Numbered from the stretch's first letter, positions 37,706 through 48,672 are shown. The stretch: DNA of 64,000 nucleotides from Streptomyces sp. RFCAC02 (GCF_004193175.1 NZ_SAUH01000001.1:5489501-5553500), one strand, 5' to 3'. Translations and numbers: made by a program. Notes: generated by a model not told the origin, from the sequence alone.

Positions 37706-39871
37706 TCACACGGCTTCCGGCAGCCGCTCCGGCGGGCCGGGGCGTGCGTAGAACCAGCCCTGTGCCGAGTCGCACCCGAGTGCTCTGAGCTGGTCGGCCT
37801 GGGTCGACGTCTCGACGCCCTCGACCGTGACCGAGAGTTCCAGTGTGTGCGCCAGCGAGACGATGCTCTCGACGATCTTCAGGTCCACCGGGTCCGCCGG
37901 GGCGCGCTGCAGGCCGAGCGTGAAGGACCGGTCCAGCTTGAGCGTGCTGGCCGGCAGCCTGCGGAGGTTCGCCAGGTTCGAGTAGCCGGTGCCGAAGTCG
38001 TCCAGGGCGATGCCCACGCCCAGCTCGGCCAGCTCGCGCAAGGGCCGCAGCTCGTTCTCGTCGGCGCGGATCATGGCCGTCTCGGTCACCTCGAGGCACA
38101 GCGAGCTGGGCGGCAGCCCCGCCTCCTCCAGCACCGCCACGGTGTCCTCGACCAGCTCCGGGTGGTGGAGCTGGCGGGGGGAGAGGTTGACGTTGACCTT
38201 GAGGGGGTGCGCACCCCCTATCCCGCGCACCTGCCACTGGCACGCCTGCCGCACCGCCTCCTGCAGGACCCAGCGGCCCAGCGGGACGATCAGGCCGGTG
38301 TGCTCGGCCAGCGGGATGAAACGGTCGGGACCCAGCACGCCGTGCCGGGGGTGGCACCAGCGGACCAGGGCCTCGGCGCCCTCCAGGCTGCCGTCTTCCA
38401 TCTTGACCAGCGGCTGGTACTCGATGAAGAACTCGGCGCCCTTCAGCGCCGCCGGCAGGTGGTGCGTGAGGTGGTGCCGGCTGATCGCGCGGGCGTCGGA
38501 GTCCGGGTCGGCGACGGCGTACCGGTTGCCGCCCTCCGCCTTCGCCCGGTACATGGTGATGTCGGCGCTGCGCAGCATCTCGGCCGAGCTGAGGTGGCGC
38601 GCCGGCCCCTCGACGACGCCGACGCTCGCCCGGACCATCAGCTCGCGGCCGCCCACCTCGACCGGCGACGAGAGGGCTTCGAGCGCGCGCTCCGCGAGAT
38701 CGGTGACGGTGCGGCGGGCCGGCGGGTCGATCACCAGCGCGACGAACTCGTCCCCGCCGATCCGCGCCAGCATCTGCCCGGGACCCGAGGCACAGGTCTG
38801 GAGCCGTTCGGCCACGGCGATGAGCAGTTGGTCGCCGACCGCGTGGCCCAGGCTGTCGTTGACCGCCTTGAAGCCGTCGATGTCGAGGTAGCACAGCCCG
38901 ACACGGGTGCCCTCGCCGGCGCGGGAGAGTGCCTGTTCCAGCCGCTCGAAGAACAGCGAGCGGTTCGGCAGGTCGGTGAGCGCGTCATGGGTGGCCTGGT
39001 AGCGCAGGCGCAGGTTGAGCAGGCGCCGTTCGGAGACGTCCTCCACCATGGCGAGCAGATAGCGCGGCTCGCCGCTCGCGTCCCGCAGCAGGGAGACGGT
39101 CAGGTTGGTCCACAGGACGGTGCCGTCCGTGCGGCCGAAGGACTTCTCGACCTGGAAGTGCTCGCGTTCGCCGCGCGTCAGTTCGCGCTGCATCCGCCGC
39201 AGATCGGGGGAGTCCTCCGGATGCGTCCACTCCAGGATGCTGCGGCTGCGCACATGGTGCTCCGAGCCGCCGAACATGCGGGCCAGGGCGTCGTTGACCT
39301 CCAGGACGCGGCCTGACATGTCGGCCAGCGCGATGCCGAGGGCCGCGTCGCGGAACACGGCGCGGAACCGCGTCTCGCTCTCGTGGAGGGCGCGCGCGAC
39401 CTCCTGCTGCGCGGTGAGGGCGGCGCGGGACACGGCCTCCTGCTCGCCCCGCGTGCGTTCCTGCAGGGCGGCGGCGAATCCGGCGGCGATGGCGTGCTGG
39501 AGGCGCGTGCTGCGCGTCCTGGCCTCGTCGGCGGGCAGTTCCGCCGGGTCGGAGCAGTACAGCGGCAGGTAGGCGTCGACCACGCTCAGGATGTGCGGCA
39601 GGGTCTCGGGCGTCGTGCCGTGCGCCGCGACCAGGGCCTCGCCGACCGCGCGGCCGGGTGCCGTGTCGAAGGGACGCGCGCGCAGCGCCGCGGCGAGCCG
39701 CGCCGCCAGGGTCTCCATCAGCTCCTCGAACTCGGCGCGCGTCAGGGAGGTGGCGGTCGCCGTGTACACCGCGCGGGACCAGATGCGGGCGAACCGCCGG
39801 ACCCCGTCCCGGGGTTCGCCGCCCTTGCCGTGCCCGTGCGGACCGCCGGGGTCCGGTGCCGGTGCCGTCAC
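37706..39871 (-). CDS. PAS-GGDEF-EAL cyclic-di-GMP enzyme
   Basis: The 721-residue soluble protein has a helical N-terminus, a PAS domain (about 165-290), a GGDEF domain with intact RIGGDEFVAL and an EAL domain with intact EGAEALVRW and DDFGTGYSNLANLRRLP. Both catalytic motifs look functional, so it may both make and break c-di-GMP, or use one domain as a sensor. Streptomyces RmdA and CdgF have this architecture; I cannot say which is the ortholog. In these bacteria c-di-GMP controls BldD and development. The GTG start overlaps the stop of the upstream methyltransferase by GTGA, so the two are co-translated. Confidence 0.92.
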   Translation of the reverse strand: MTAPAPDPGGPHGHGKGGEPRDGVRRFARIWSRAVYTATATSLTRAEFEELMETLAARLAAALRARPFDTAPGRAVGEALVAAHGTTPETLPHILSVVDAYLPLYCSDPAELPADEARTRSTRLQHAIAAGFAAALQERTRGEQEAVSRAALTAQQEVARALHESETRFRAVFRDAALGIALADMSGRVLEVNDALARMFGGSEHHVRSRSILEWTHPEDSPDLRRMQRELTRGEREHFQVEKSFGRTDGTVLWTNLTVSLLRDASGEPRYLLAMVEDVSERRLLNLRLRYQATHDALTDLPNRSLFFERLEQALSRAGEGTRVGLCYLDIDGFKAVNDSLGHAVGDQLLIAVAERLQTCASGPGQMLARIGGDEFVALVIDPPARRTVTDLAERALEALSSPVEVGGRELMVRASVGVVEGPARHLSSAEMLRSADITMYRAKAEGGNRYAVADPDSDARAISRHHLTHHLPAALKGAEFFIEYQPLVKMEDGSLEGAEALVRWCHPRHGVLGPDRFIPLAEHTGLIVPLGRWVLQEAVRQACQWQVRGIGGAHPLKVNVNLSPRQLHHPELVEDTVAVLEEAGLPPSSLCLEVTETAMIRADENELRPLRELAELGVGIALDDFGTGYSNLANLRRLPASTLKLDRSFTLGLQRAPADPVDLKIVESIVSLAHTLELSVTVEGVETSTQADQLRALGCDSAQGWFYARPGPPERLPEAV

Positions 39872-40680
39872 GCCTTGCGCCCCACTCCCGCGAACCCGGC
39901 GCAGACGATGAGATCGTCCTCGTCGGCCGGTCCGTCGGGCCGCCACGCGGGCGGCGGGACGAGGCCGGGTTCGACCAGCTCGAAACCGTCGAAGAACCGC
40001 GCTGTCGCGCGCCTGCCGCGCAGCACGAAGGACATGCCGCCGCGTCCGTACACCTCGCTGAGCCGGGCGCCCTCCTCGTGCGTCGCGTGGCCGGCCTCGG
40101 TCGTCGCGTGGCTGAGGACGAGGAGGCTGCCGGGGGCGAGGGCGTCGCGGAGCTCGGCCACCTTCTCCCCGGGGCGGTCGGTGTCGGGCAGGAAGTGCAG
40201 GAGGCCGACGAGCAGCAGGGCGGTGGGCCGGTCCGGGTGGATGAGGCGGCGGGCCTCCGGACTGGCGAGTATGGCGCCAGGGTCGCGGATGTCGGCGGCG
40301 ATGACGGCGGTGCGGTCGTCGTCGGCGACGAGCTCCCGGCTGTGCGCGACGGCCACCGGGTCGTGGTCCACGTACAGGACGCGGGCGTCGGGACACGTCG
40401 CGCGGGCCGCCTCGTGCACCGTGCCGTGGGCGGTGATGCCGGAGCCTATGTCGAGGAACTGGGTGACGCCCTCGGCGAGCGCGTACCGGACGGCGCGGCG
40501 CATGAACGCGCGGTTGGCCTGGGCGAGCTTCGGCAGGGCGGGGAAGGCGGCCATCGCATGGCGGGCGGCGGCGCGGTCGGCCTCGAAGTTGTGCGAGCCG
40601 CCGAGGTAGAAGTCGTGCATGCGGGAGACGCTCGGCAGGGACAGGTCGATTCCCGGCGGCGACCCGGTGGGTCCTTCCAT
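39868..40680 (-). CDS. DUF574-type SAM-dependent methyltransferase
   Basis: The 270-residue protein is the Streptomyces-expanded DUF574/Methyltransf_19 family. It carries SVSRMHDFYLGGSHNFEADR at the N-terminus, the SAM-binding QFLDIGSGITAHGTVHE (about 74-90) and YVDHDPVAVAHS. Substrates of this family are unknown. ATG at 40680 has a GGGAGGCGCCG ribosome-binding site. It leads the transcript into the c-di-GMP enzyme. A second member lies at the right end of this window. Confidence 0.9.
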   Translation of the reverse strand: MEGPTGSPPGIDLSLPSVSRMHDFYLGGSHNFEADRAAARHAMAAFPALPKLAQANRAFMRRAVRYALAEGVTQFLDIGSGITAHGTVHEAARATCPDARVLYVDHDPVAVAHSRELVADDDRTAVIAADIRDPGAILASPEARRLIHPDRPTALLLVGLLHFLPDTDRPGEKVAELRDALAPGSLLVLSHATTEAGHATHEEGARLSEVYGRGGMSFVLRGRRATARFFDGFELVEPGLVPPPAWRPDGPADEDDLIVCAGFAGVGRKA

Positions 40681-40893
40681 CGGCGCCTCCCAGATCCCCT
40701 GTGCGCGGGCGATTCGGCTCCAGTCGGTCGAGGGTAACGACCCGGCGGCTGGTGAGGGAAGGAAAGACCGGCTCAACGCCCCTCTGACGGGGGGTTAGTA
40801 GAGCATCTGTCCTGAAAATCCTGCTGGTTGGCGACTGGTGGATGCATGGGTTCCGTCATCGGTGAGGGGCGGGGGAGGAGGCCGGAGCACGGG

Positions 40894-42267
<1,374 letters not shown>

Positions 42268-42280
42268 TCAGGGCGGACCC

Positions 42281-42309
42281 ACCATAGGGGCGGGCAATGG
42301 GCACGGCAA
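42281..42309 (-). promoter_or_regulatory. Predicted vegetative promoter of the cell-wall hydrolase
   Basis: On the minus strand TTGCCG (42309-42304) and TATGGT (42286-42281) are separated by 17 bases, close to the principal sigma consensus. Transcription would start near 42275 and give a leader of about 75 bases. Confidence 0.6.
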
Positions 42310-42582
42310 GGCGCGTCCGGTGCAGCGGGGGGCGCGCCCCCGGAGCACACCGGTGCGGTGGAAGGGACAGGGAAATGGCCTGTGCGGGCGTGCCGGAAAG
42401 GCGCTGCCCCTTTCCCGCATGTCAGGGGCCTGTCCGGTGGGCGGAAAAGGGCCGGTGATCCATTCCGGGGATGCGAACAGGCCGTGGCGCGCTGTTTTCC
42501 GGCCATGTTCGGGAAAGGTCGCCGCGCCCTCTTGATCGCGCATTCCTGCCTGTTGCGGAAGGGGCGGACGAGGGGGGGGGAG

Positions 42583-42621
42583 GGGAGGGCGGGAACGAAG
42601 GGGACCGGATCCCGCCCTCCC
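42583..42621 (-). terminator. Hairpin after PAP2 phosphatase gene
   Basis: A perfect 12-bp inverted repeat (GGGAGGGCGGGA at 42583-42594 and its complement at 42610-42621) with a 15-base loop starts four bases beyond the stop codon of the PAP2 gene. The 270 bases between this hairpin and the promoter of the hydrolase contain recurrent GGAAA words but no gene I can support. Confidence 0.7.
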
Positions 42622-42624
42622 GTA

Positions 42625-43482
42625 TCAGCCGTCGCGGTGGGCGAGGTCGGCCGTCGGCGCCGGTTCCGTCCGTGGGGTGCCGCCCACCGCCGCCACGGCC
42701 GGCCGTTCCGCCGGTGCCGGGGTGGGCGGCGCGTCCGCCGGTGCCGCGCGGCGCGGCGGACGCAGGACGGCCAGGATGAGGGCCAGGAACGTGGCGGCCA
42801 CGATGCCGTCCATCCAGTAGTGGTGCCCCGTGCTCACGACCGCGAGCACGGTGATCGCCGGGTGCAGGAGCCACAGCCAGCGCAGGCGGCTGCGGCAGGA
42901 GACGATGAGGGCGATCGCGATCACGAGCGCCCAGCCGACGTGCAGGGACGGCATCGCGGCGAACTGGTTGGCCATCGAGTCCGCCTCGGGCTTGCCGTAG
43001 ACCGCGGGCCCGAAGATCCGGCCGGTGTCCAGGAGTCCGCTCGGCCGGAAGAGGCGGGGCGGCGCGAGCGGCACCAGCAGGTGGAGGACGAGGGCGGCGG
43101 CCGTCAGCCAGGTGAGCACCCAGCGGACCCACAGATAGTGGCCCGGGCGGCGCCAGTACATCCACACGAGGAAGACCAGCATGGCCGGGAAATGCACGGT
43201 CGCGTAGTACACATTGATGAAGCGGATCACCGGCTCGCTGTGCATCAGGAGATCCTGGACCCAGCCCTCGCTCGGGAGATGGAGGGCGCGTTCGAGGTCC
43301 CACACCAGGTGCGCGTTGTCGTACGCGTCGGCGAACTGGCCGTTGGCGACGCGCCTGCCGAATTTGTAGGCGAGATAGAGCGCTGTCACCAGCAGGAGTT
43401 CACGGACCAGCGGCGGTCTCGGCGAGAGCGCGGGCCGCTTCCGGGCGGTGAGGACTCGCTTCAGCACACCAGTACGTTGCAT
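42625..43482 (-). CDS. PAP2-superfamily membrane phosphatase/phosphotransferase
   Basis: The 285-residue membrane protein has about six helices and the PAP2 catalytic motifs AAMPSLHVGWAL and STGHHYWMDGI. The first motif, KxxxxxxRP, is degenerate (PRLFRPSG), which is common in the inositol-phosphoryl-transferase-like branch. It probably acts on lipid phosphates outside the membrane. The C-terminal 45 residues are Pro/Ala-rich. It is divergent from the hydroxylase-like gene and may share its promoter region and lipid role. Confidence 0.85.
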   Translation of the reverse strand: MQRTGVLKRVLTARKRPALSPRPPLVRELLLVTALYLAYKFGRRVANGQFADAYDNAHLVWDLERALHLPSEGWVQDLLMHSEPVIRFINVYYATVHFPAMLVFLVWMYWRRPGHYLWVRWVLTWLTAAALVLHLLVPLAPPRLFRPSGLLDTGRIFGPAVYGKPEADSMANQFAAMPSLHVGWALVIAIALIVSCRSRLRWLWLLHPAITVLAVVSTGHHYWMDGIVAATFLALILAVLRPPRRAAPADAPPTPAPAERPAVAAVGGTPRTEPAPTADLAHRDG

Positions 43483-43860
43483 AAGCTCTATTCCCGAATG
43501 GCAGGAGTACCGGGCCGGGGCGCGGAAACGCGGACGTCTCCGCCGGGCCGCAGTGCGGTCTTCAGTTCCCCCGCGCCGAGTTTACGAGGCCGTCCTCCCG
43601 GTCGGGCGATGGTCTCACGCCTACCCCCTTTTCCGGAGGGCACGTCACCCAGGATCGGCCCCGTGGGGGGCGGCGTGCGCGGGGGGCCGCGCTCCCGCGG
43701 TCACCACCGCACGCCCCCACAGGGGGATTGCGGAGAGTATCCAAAAGCGTGCATGCTGTTGCTGTGCGTGAAGGGCTGTGGTGGGGGACACGGCTCGCGC
43801 GCACCGGTCACGCGAACGGGGGCGCGACGCGAAGTCTGTCACAAGGAGGTGTGCACGCGT
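43483..43860. other. Divergent intergenic region, 378 bases
   Basis: The region between the PAP2 and hydroxylase-like genes holds a GC-rich inverted repeat (GGCGTGCG near 43672 and its complement near 43716) and, close to the right gene, the ribosome-binding site AAGGAGGTG. The reading frame of the right gene stays open through this stretch, but its content is not protein-like. I see no other gene. Confidence 0.45.
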
Positions 43861-44823
43861 ATGAGCCGACAGCCGCCGGCCCCGCTGCTGGGGCACCTGG
43901 CCTACCCGGTGCTGCTCGCCGCGCTCGTCACCGTGGCGGTCCTCACGGTGCGCCGGGAGTGGGACCAGGGCACCGTGTCGGCCCTCTTCATGATCGGCAC
44001 CCTGACGTGCCTCGTGGCGCTGGAGAGGGCCATCCCGCACGACCGCTCGTGGCACCCCGACCGGCGGGAATGGCGCTGGTACGGCGTCTATTTCGGCCTT
44101 TCCGTGATCGGCACCGCCGTCGGGCAGGGCGTGGTCGCGACGCTGGCGGGGACGCTCGCCGGGCCCGGCTCCCTGCTGCCCCTGGGGGGCGAGATACCCG
44201 TCGCCCTCCTGGCCACCTCGCTGGTCGGCTACGGGGTGCACCGTCTCGGCCACACCAACCCGTGGCTGTGGCGCGTCCACGGCCTGCACCACGTGCCGGA
44301 GAAGGTCAATGTGGGCAACACCGGGGTCAACCACATACTCGACGTGGCGCTCTCCCAGGCCGCGAGCCAGTTCGCGCTGGCGGTGACCGGCTTCTCCGGG
44401 AACTGCGTCTTCGTCGTGGGCCTGGTCGTCATCGTCCAGGGGTACTTCAGCCACACCAACGCGGAGGTCCGCCTCGGCTGGCTGAACCACGTGGTGGTCG
44501 GTCCCGAGCAGCACCGGCTGCACCACAGCACCGACCTCGCCGAAGCCGGGCACTACGCCACCGACCTGTCCCTGTGGGACCACGTCTTCGGCAGCTTCAC
44601 ATGGCGGCCCGGGCGCCGGCCGGCGGCGGTGGGAGTGGTGGACCCCTCCTCCTTCCCCGGGACCGGCGAGGTGATCGCGAGCCTGGCGCACCCTTGGCGG
44701 CGCTCCGCCGTCCCGGCCCGGCCGGCCCCCGCTGACGGGGAGCCGGGCACTGGCGGTCAGGCGGGCGGGAGGGGCAGCGGCACCTCCGAAGTGGTGCCGT
44801 CCGGCCAGCGCACCAGGGCGTGA
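43861..44823 (+). CDS. Sterol desaturase/fatty acid hydroxylase superfamily membrane protein
   Basis: The 320-residue integral-membrane diiron enzyme has the histidine boxes HRLGH (about 121-125), HGLHH (about 141-145) and HRLHH (about 220-224), with four hydrophobic segments. The family hydroxylates or desaturates membrane lipids. No sterols are made in most streptomycetes, so a fatty acid or hopanoid substrate is possible (inference). ATG at 43861 lies 11 bases after AAGGAGG. The last 67 bases overlap the 3' end of the DUF2264 gene on the other strand, so the C-terminal tail is encoded antisense to it. Confidence 0.87.
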   Translation: MSRQPPAPLLGHLAYPVLLAALVTVAVLTVRREWDQGTVSALFMIGTLTCLVALERAIPHDRSWHPDRREWRWYGVYFGLSVIGTAVGQGVVATLAGTLAGPGSLLPLGGEIPVALLATSLVGYGVHRLGHTNPWLWRVHGLHHVPEKVNVGNTGVNHILDVALSQAASQFALAVTGFSGNCVFVVGLVVIVQGYFSHTNAEVRLGWLNHVVVGPEQHRLHHSTDLAEAGHYATDLSLWDHVFGSFTWRPGRRPAAVGVVDPSSFPGTGEVIASLAHPWRRSAVPARPAPADGEPGTGGQAGGRGSGTSEVVPSGQRTRA

Positions 44824-46760
44824 CCGGCTCCCGCGGTCACCTCGGGGCCGGCCGTGGCGGTGTCCGTGCCGGTGCCGGCGTCGGGTCCGGTGCCGCCGTC
44901 GAGTCGGACGGCCGCGGCGAGGACGCCACCGTCCGGCGCGGGGGCGTCGGTCGCCAGCCAGGGGATCGCGGTCCACTCGCCGAGCGGGCCGGTGTCCCGC
45001 TCCACGGCCACGTCCGACACCGTGAAGCCGAGCAGGCCGCGCACGGAGGAGCGGAGCGTCGGGGTGGCCGCCTCGGCGCCCGGGCCGTGTCCGGTCTCCG
45101 GCGTCCGGCCGGCGGCGGGCGGGGCGTCGGCGGCCACGGGCCAGCCGCCGAGCCGGACCGAGGCGCCGGCCGCGGTGCCGGGCGGCACGGCCAGCCGTAC
45201 GAGCCGTACCTCCGTCCCGCCGCGCACGGCCGACGCGACCGTCACCAGCGGCCCCGGCACGATCCGCCCGGTGCGTCCGGAGCCGTGGTCGGGCGACATG
45301 TCGTCCGAGGCGTCCACCCAGGACACCCGGCCGCCGGACGCGGCGGCGGGCGTACCGCAGGGCAGCACGGTGGCGTAGAGGGCGGCGAAGCCCGTGCGGT
45401 GCGTTGCGCGGCCCCGGTCGTCCAGGACGGCCACGGCGTTGTCCAGGGGGGCGCCGAGGGTGGGGCCGGTCAGCGGCGGGAGCGTCGCGGTGGAGTACCC
45501 GAGGCGCGCGTACAGGGGGGAGTCGGTCGTCACGGCCCCGGGCGCGGCGTGGTCGGTGCCGTGGTTGAGGACGCGCACCACGCCGTCGGCCCGCCGGCCC
45601 GTCACCAGCCAGCCCGGCGCCGCCACGACGCGCGCGGTGTCGCCGCGTTCGACGGGGAGGGGCTCCTCCGCGGCGGTCCAGACCGGGTGGTCCGCCGGAA
45701 GCGCGAGGCCGAGCAGCCCCTTCGACGCCCAGTACGGCGAGCCGGGGCCCGAGTACGCCTGCCGCATGGGCGGCCAGGCGCGGTACCAGCCGAGGGTGAG
45801 CCGTCCGTCCGGCTCCGGCACACCCCGGTCGGCGAAGTGCCGCACGATGCCCACGGCGGCCCGGCGGGTCAGACCGGGCGGCAGGGCGTCCGGGGCGGCG
45901 ATCGCGCCCGCCCACAGCGGCGCGGCCGCGGCGAAGCGGTAGACGAGGCTGCGCCCCTGGAGCAGGGGCGAGCCGTCCGCGCCGATGAGGTGCACCGCGT
46001 CCCGCAGGTAGTCGCCGAGGTCGGCGTCCCAGCGGGCGCGCAGGGCAGGGGGGCACAGAACGCCGGTCACGTCGAAGAGCCGTGTCCACAGAGCGGGATA
46101 GAGGTGCAGTGCCCACCCGGTGTAGTGGTCGTAGGCGCGTTCCTCCGCGTGGTCGCTGAGCCAGCCGCCCGGCCGGCGCAACGCCGCGTGGACGGCGAGG
46201 TCTTCTTCGATGTCGGCGGCCGACCAGGGGCCGCCCGCCTCGCGCAGGAAGGACTCCACCACGATCCGGAACCACACCCAGTTGATGGGCGGGTAGGGCT
46301 GTCCGACGACGGTGGCGAGCCAGGCGACGGTCCGCTCGCGCACCCCGTCGTCCAGGCGGTCCCACAGCCAGGGGCGGGTCAGCTGGAGGATCAGCGCGAT
46401 GGACGCGGCCTCGACCTTGGCCTGGCCCAGCTCGTCGGGGCGCGGCCAGTACTCGGGACCGGCCGGGTCGGTGCCGGCCGCCAGGCCCTCCGCGTACCGG
46501 TCGAGCAGGCCGTCCGGGTCGGCGCCGCCCTCCCCGGCGACGCGGAAGCCGGCGAGGAGGAAGGTGCGCGCGAACCCTTCGAGACCGTCCGACGCCCTGC
46601 CGTGTCGGCTGGCCGGTCCCGGCAGGTCCACCCGGGCGCCGAGCGGCGAGCGGTACCGGCCGGCCGCGGCCAGCAGCCGGTCCGCGTACGCGGCGACATG
46701 GGCGCGCGTCCAGCCCGTGTACGGCGACAGCGCGCGGTCCTCCGGCGGCGGGGCCGTCAT
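44757..46760 (-). CDS. DUF2264 protein (glycan-locus enzyme)
   Basis: This 667-residue protein has the DUF2264 N-terminus YTGWTRAHVAAYADRLLAAA and the DGLEGFARTFLLAGFRVAG block, then WPRPDELGQAKVEAASIAL and AYDHYTGWALHLYP. DUF2264 is an alpha/alpha-barrel family often placed with glycan-degrading genes; its activity is not settled. A beta-rich C-terminal half follows. No signal peptide is seen. It is the last gene of the ABC-transporter operon, coupled by ATGA to the dehydrogenase. Confidence 0.85.
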   Translation of the reverse strand: MTAPPPEDRALSPYTGWTRAHVAAYADRLLAAAGRYRSPLGARVDLPGPASRHGRASDGLEGFARTFLLAGFRVAGEGGADPDGLLDRYAEGLAAGTDPAGPEYWPRPDELGQAKVEAASIALILQLTRPWLWDRLDDGVRERTVAWLATVVGQPYPPINWVWFRIVVESFLREAGGPWSAADIEEDLAVHAALRRPGGWLSDHAEERAYDHYTGWALHLYPALWTRLFDVTGVLCPPALRARWDADLGDYLRDAVHLIGADGSPLLQGRSLVYRFAAAAPLWAGAIAAPDALPPGLTRRAAVGIVRHFADRGVPEPDGRLTLGWYRAWPPMRQAYSGPGSPYWASKGLLGLALPADHPVWTAAEEPLPVERGDTARVVAAPGWLVTGRRADGVVRVLNHGTDHAAPGAVTTDSPLYARLGYSTATLPPLTGPTLGAPLDNAVAVLDDRGRATHRTGFAALYATVLPCGTPAAASGGRVSWVDASDDMSPDHGSGRTGRIVPGPLVTVASAVRGGTEVRLVRLAVPPGTAAGASVRLGGWPVAADAPPAAGRTPETGHGPGAEAATPTLRSSVRGLLGFTVSDVAVERDTGPLGEWTAIPWLATDAPAPDGGVLAAAVRLDGGTGPDAGTGTDTATAGPEVTAGAGHALVRWPDGTTSEVPLPLPPA

Positions 46761-47791
46761 GCCTGCACCGCCAGTCCGTCGCGCGTGACGGGGTCGATGG
46801 GCGGTTCGCCGCGGGCGTAGCGCTCCAGCTCGTCGAGGGCTGCGGCCGTCATGCGGCGTGTCTCGGAGCCGAGGGAGCCGGCGATGTGCGGCGTCACCAT
46901 GACGTTCGGCAGGTCGTACAGCGGGGAGTCGGCGGGCAGCGGCTCGGGCTCCGTGACATCCAGCATTGCGTACAGGCGGCCGCCGGCGCACGCCTCGGTG
47001 AGGGCGGCGGTGTCCACCAGGGCGCCGCGGGCGGTGTTGATGATGACGGCGCCGTCCGGGAGCGCCGCGAGTTCGGGGGCGGCGATCATGTGCCGGGTGG
47101 CCGGCAGGGAGGGGGCGTGCAGGCTGAGCACGTCGGCCCGGGGAAGTGCCTCGGCGAGCGTGGCCGGCTCGGCCCCCGCCGCCCGGACCGCCGCCGGGTC
47201 GGCGACCGGGTCGACGACGAGGACCCGGGCGAGCCGCAGCCCGACGAGGAGTTCGCACACGCGGCGGCCGACGCGGGAGAAGCCGACGAGGACGACCGTG
47301 CGGTCGCTGCCGGACAGCTCGCCGTGCCGGTCGCGGTAGGACCAGTCGGTGCGCGCGCCGCGGGCCTCGGCGGCGAGGAACGGCACCTTCTTGAACGCCC
47401 ACAGCACCGCGCCGAGGGTGAACCTGGCGACGGGCTCGGCGTTCGCGGCGGCGGCGGTCGTCACCAGCAGGGAGCGGTCGAAGGCGGCCGCCCCCACGTG
47501 GCCGCGCACCGTGCCCGCGGCGTGGAGCACCGCGCGCAGGCGCGGTGCCGCGTCCAGGACCTCCGCGTCGAGGGGCGGGCAGCCCCATGAGGTGAGGAGG
47601 ACCTCGGCGCGGGCGAGGCGGCGGCGGACGGCGGGGGAGTCCAGCTCGTCGGTGACGACTGGGTCGCCGAGGGACGCGAGTGCCCCCAGCCGCGCCAGCT
47701 CGGCGTCGCCGAACTGGACGCCGAACCACGCGCGGTCCATCACGACGAGCGTCTCGGGCCGGCGCGCGTCCGCCGCGCCCGCGGCCGTCAC
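46757..47791 (-). CDS. D-isomer-specific 2-hydroxyacid dehydrogenase
   Basis: The 344-residue NAD-dependent enzyme has VVLVGFSRVGRRVCELL (dinucleotide fold, about 190-206), INTARGALVDT (catalytic Arg), LDVTEPEPLPADSPL (Glu) and TPHIAGS (His). The substrate may be a sugar-derived hydroxyacid, given the carbohydrate uptake genes. It is coupled to both neighbours by GTGA and ATGA overlaps. Confidence 0.9.
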   Translation of the reverse strand: MTAAGAADARRPETLVVMDRAWFGVQFGDAELARLGALASLGDPVVTDELDSPAVRRRLARAEVLLTSWGCPPLDAEVLDAAPRLRAVLHAAGTVRGHVGAAAFDRSLLVTTAAAANAEPVARFTLGAVLWAFKKVPFLAAEARGARTDWSYRDRHGELSGSDRTVVLVGFSRVGRRVCELLVGLRLARVLVVDPVADPAAVRAAGAEPATLAEALPRADVLSLHAPSLPATRHMIAAPELAALPDGAVIINTARGALVDTAALTEACAGGRLYAMLDVTEPEPLPADSPLYDLPNVMVTPHIAGSLGSETRRMTAAALDELERYARGEPPIDPVTRDGLAVQA

Positions 47792-48672
47792 TTGACGCTC
47801 CCCGCGGCCAGGCCGGAACGCCACTGCCGCTGGAGCACGATGAACGCGACGACGAGCGGCACGACGGCCAGCAGCGAGCCCGTGATCACGAGCGGGTTGT
47901 ACTGGGGGAACTGGGACACGCGGGAACTCCACTGGTACAGACCGAGCGTCATCGGGAAGAGACGCGGGTCGGTGAGCATGACGAGCGGCAGGAAGAAGTT
48001 GTTCCAGATGCCCACGAACTGGAACAGGAGGATCGTCACCACGCCGGGCCGCATCATGGGCAGCACGATGGTGAAGAAGATCCGCAGCTCGCCCGCCCCG
48101 TCGAGGCGGGCCGCCTCCAGGACCTCGTCGGGGATGGCGGCCTCCGCGTAGGCGCGGGCCAGGTAGACGCCGAACGGGTTGGTGAGCAGCGGGATGAAGA
48201 CGGCCCAGAACGTGTCGACGATCCGGAGTTCGGACGCGAGCAGGTAGAGGGGCAGGGCGAGCGCGGTCGTGGGCACGAGCACGCCGGTGAGGGTGACGGC
48301 GAACAGCAGGCGCCGGCCCGGGAAGCGCAGCTTGGCGATGGCGTAGCCGCAGGCCGAGCAGATCAGCGCGCCCAGGACCGAGCCGAGACCGGCGTACAGG
48401 AGGGAGTTGCGCACCCAGTCGAGGAAGACGCCGTCCTCCTCGGCGAAGAGGTCGCCCAGGTTGGTCCACAGGTTCCAGTCGCCGAGGGCGAAGGCGCTGG
48501 TGGTCGAGAAGTCGCCGACGTTCTTGGTGGCCGAGGTCACGAGCCACACCAGCGGGAGGAGGCTGTAGAGGGCGGCGACGGCGAGCAGGGTGTGCACGGC
48601 GCCGCGCGACATCCAGCGGGAGGCGGGGCGCCGTCCGTCGCGGGCGGTCCTGACAGTGGTCGGGGCGGTCAT
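47788..48672 (-). CDS. Carbohydrate ABC transporter permease (MalG type)
   Basis: The 294-residue permease has six membrane helices and the EAA loop YAEAAIPDEVLEAARLDGAG (about 180-199) that docks the ATPase. It pairs with the upstream MalF-type permease (ATGA overlap). No ATPase is encoded in the locus, so a shared MsiK-like ATPase is likely, as is usual in streptomycetes. Confidence 0.94.
   Translation of the reverse strand: MTAPTTVRTARDGRRPASRWMSRGAVHTLLAVAALYSLLPLVWLVTSATKNVGDFSTTSAFALGDWNLWTNLGDLFAEEDGVFLDWVRNSLLYAGLGSVLGALICSACGYAIAKLRFPGRRLLFAVTLTGVLVPTTALALPLYLLASELRIVDTFWAVFIPLLTNPFGVYLARAYAEAAIPDEVLEAARLDGAGELRIFFTIVLPMMRPGVVTILLFQFVGIWNNFFLPLVMLTDPRLFPMTLGLYQWSSRVSQFPQYNPLVITGSLLAVVPLVVAFIVLQRQWRSGLAAGSVK

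Noticed and set aside
40795..40860. tRNA-like string with GTAGAGCA and CTGAAAA
   Set aside because: No acceptor stem, T-arm or 3' pairing could be drawn; likely chance.
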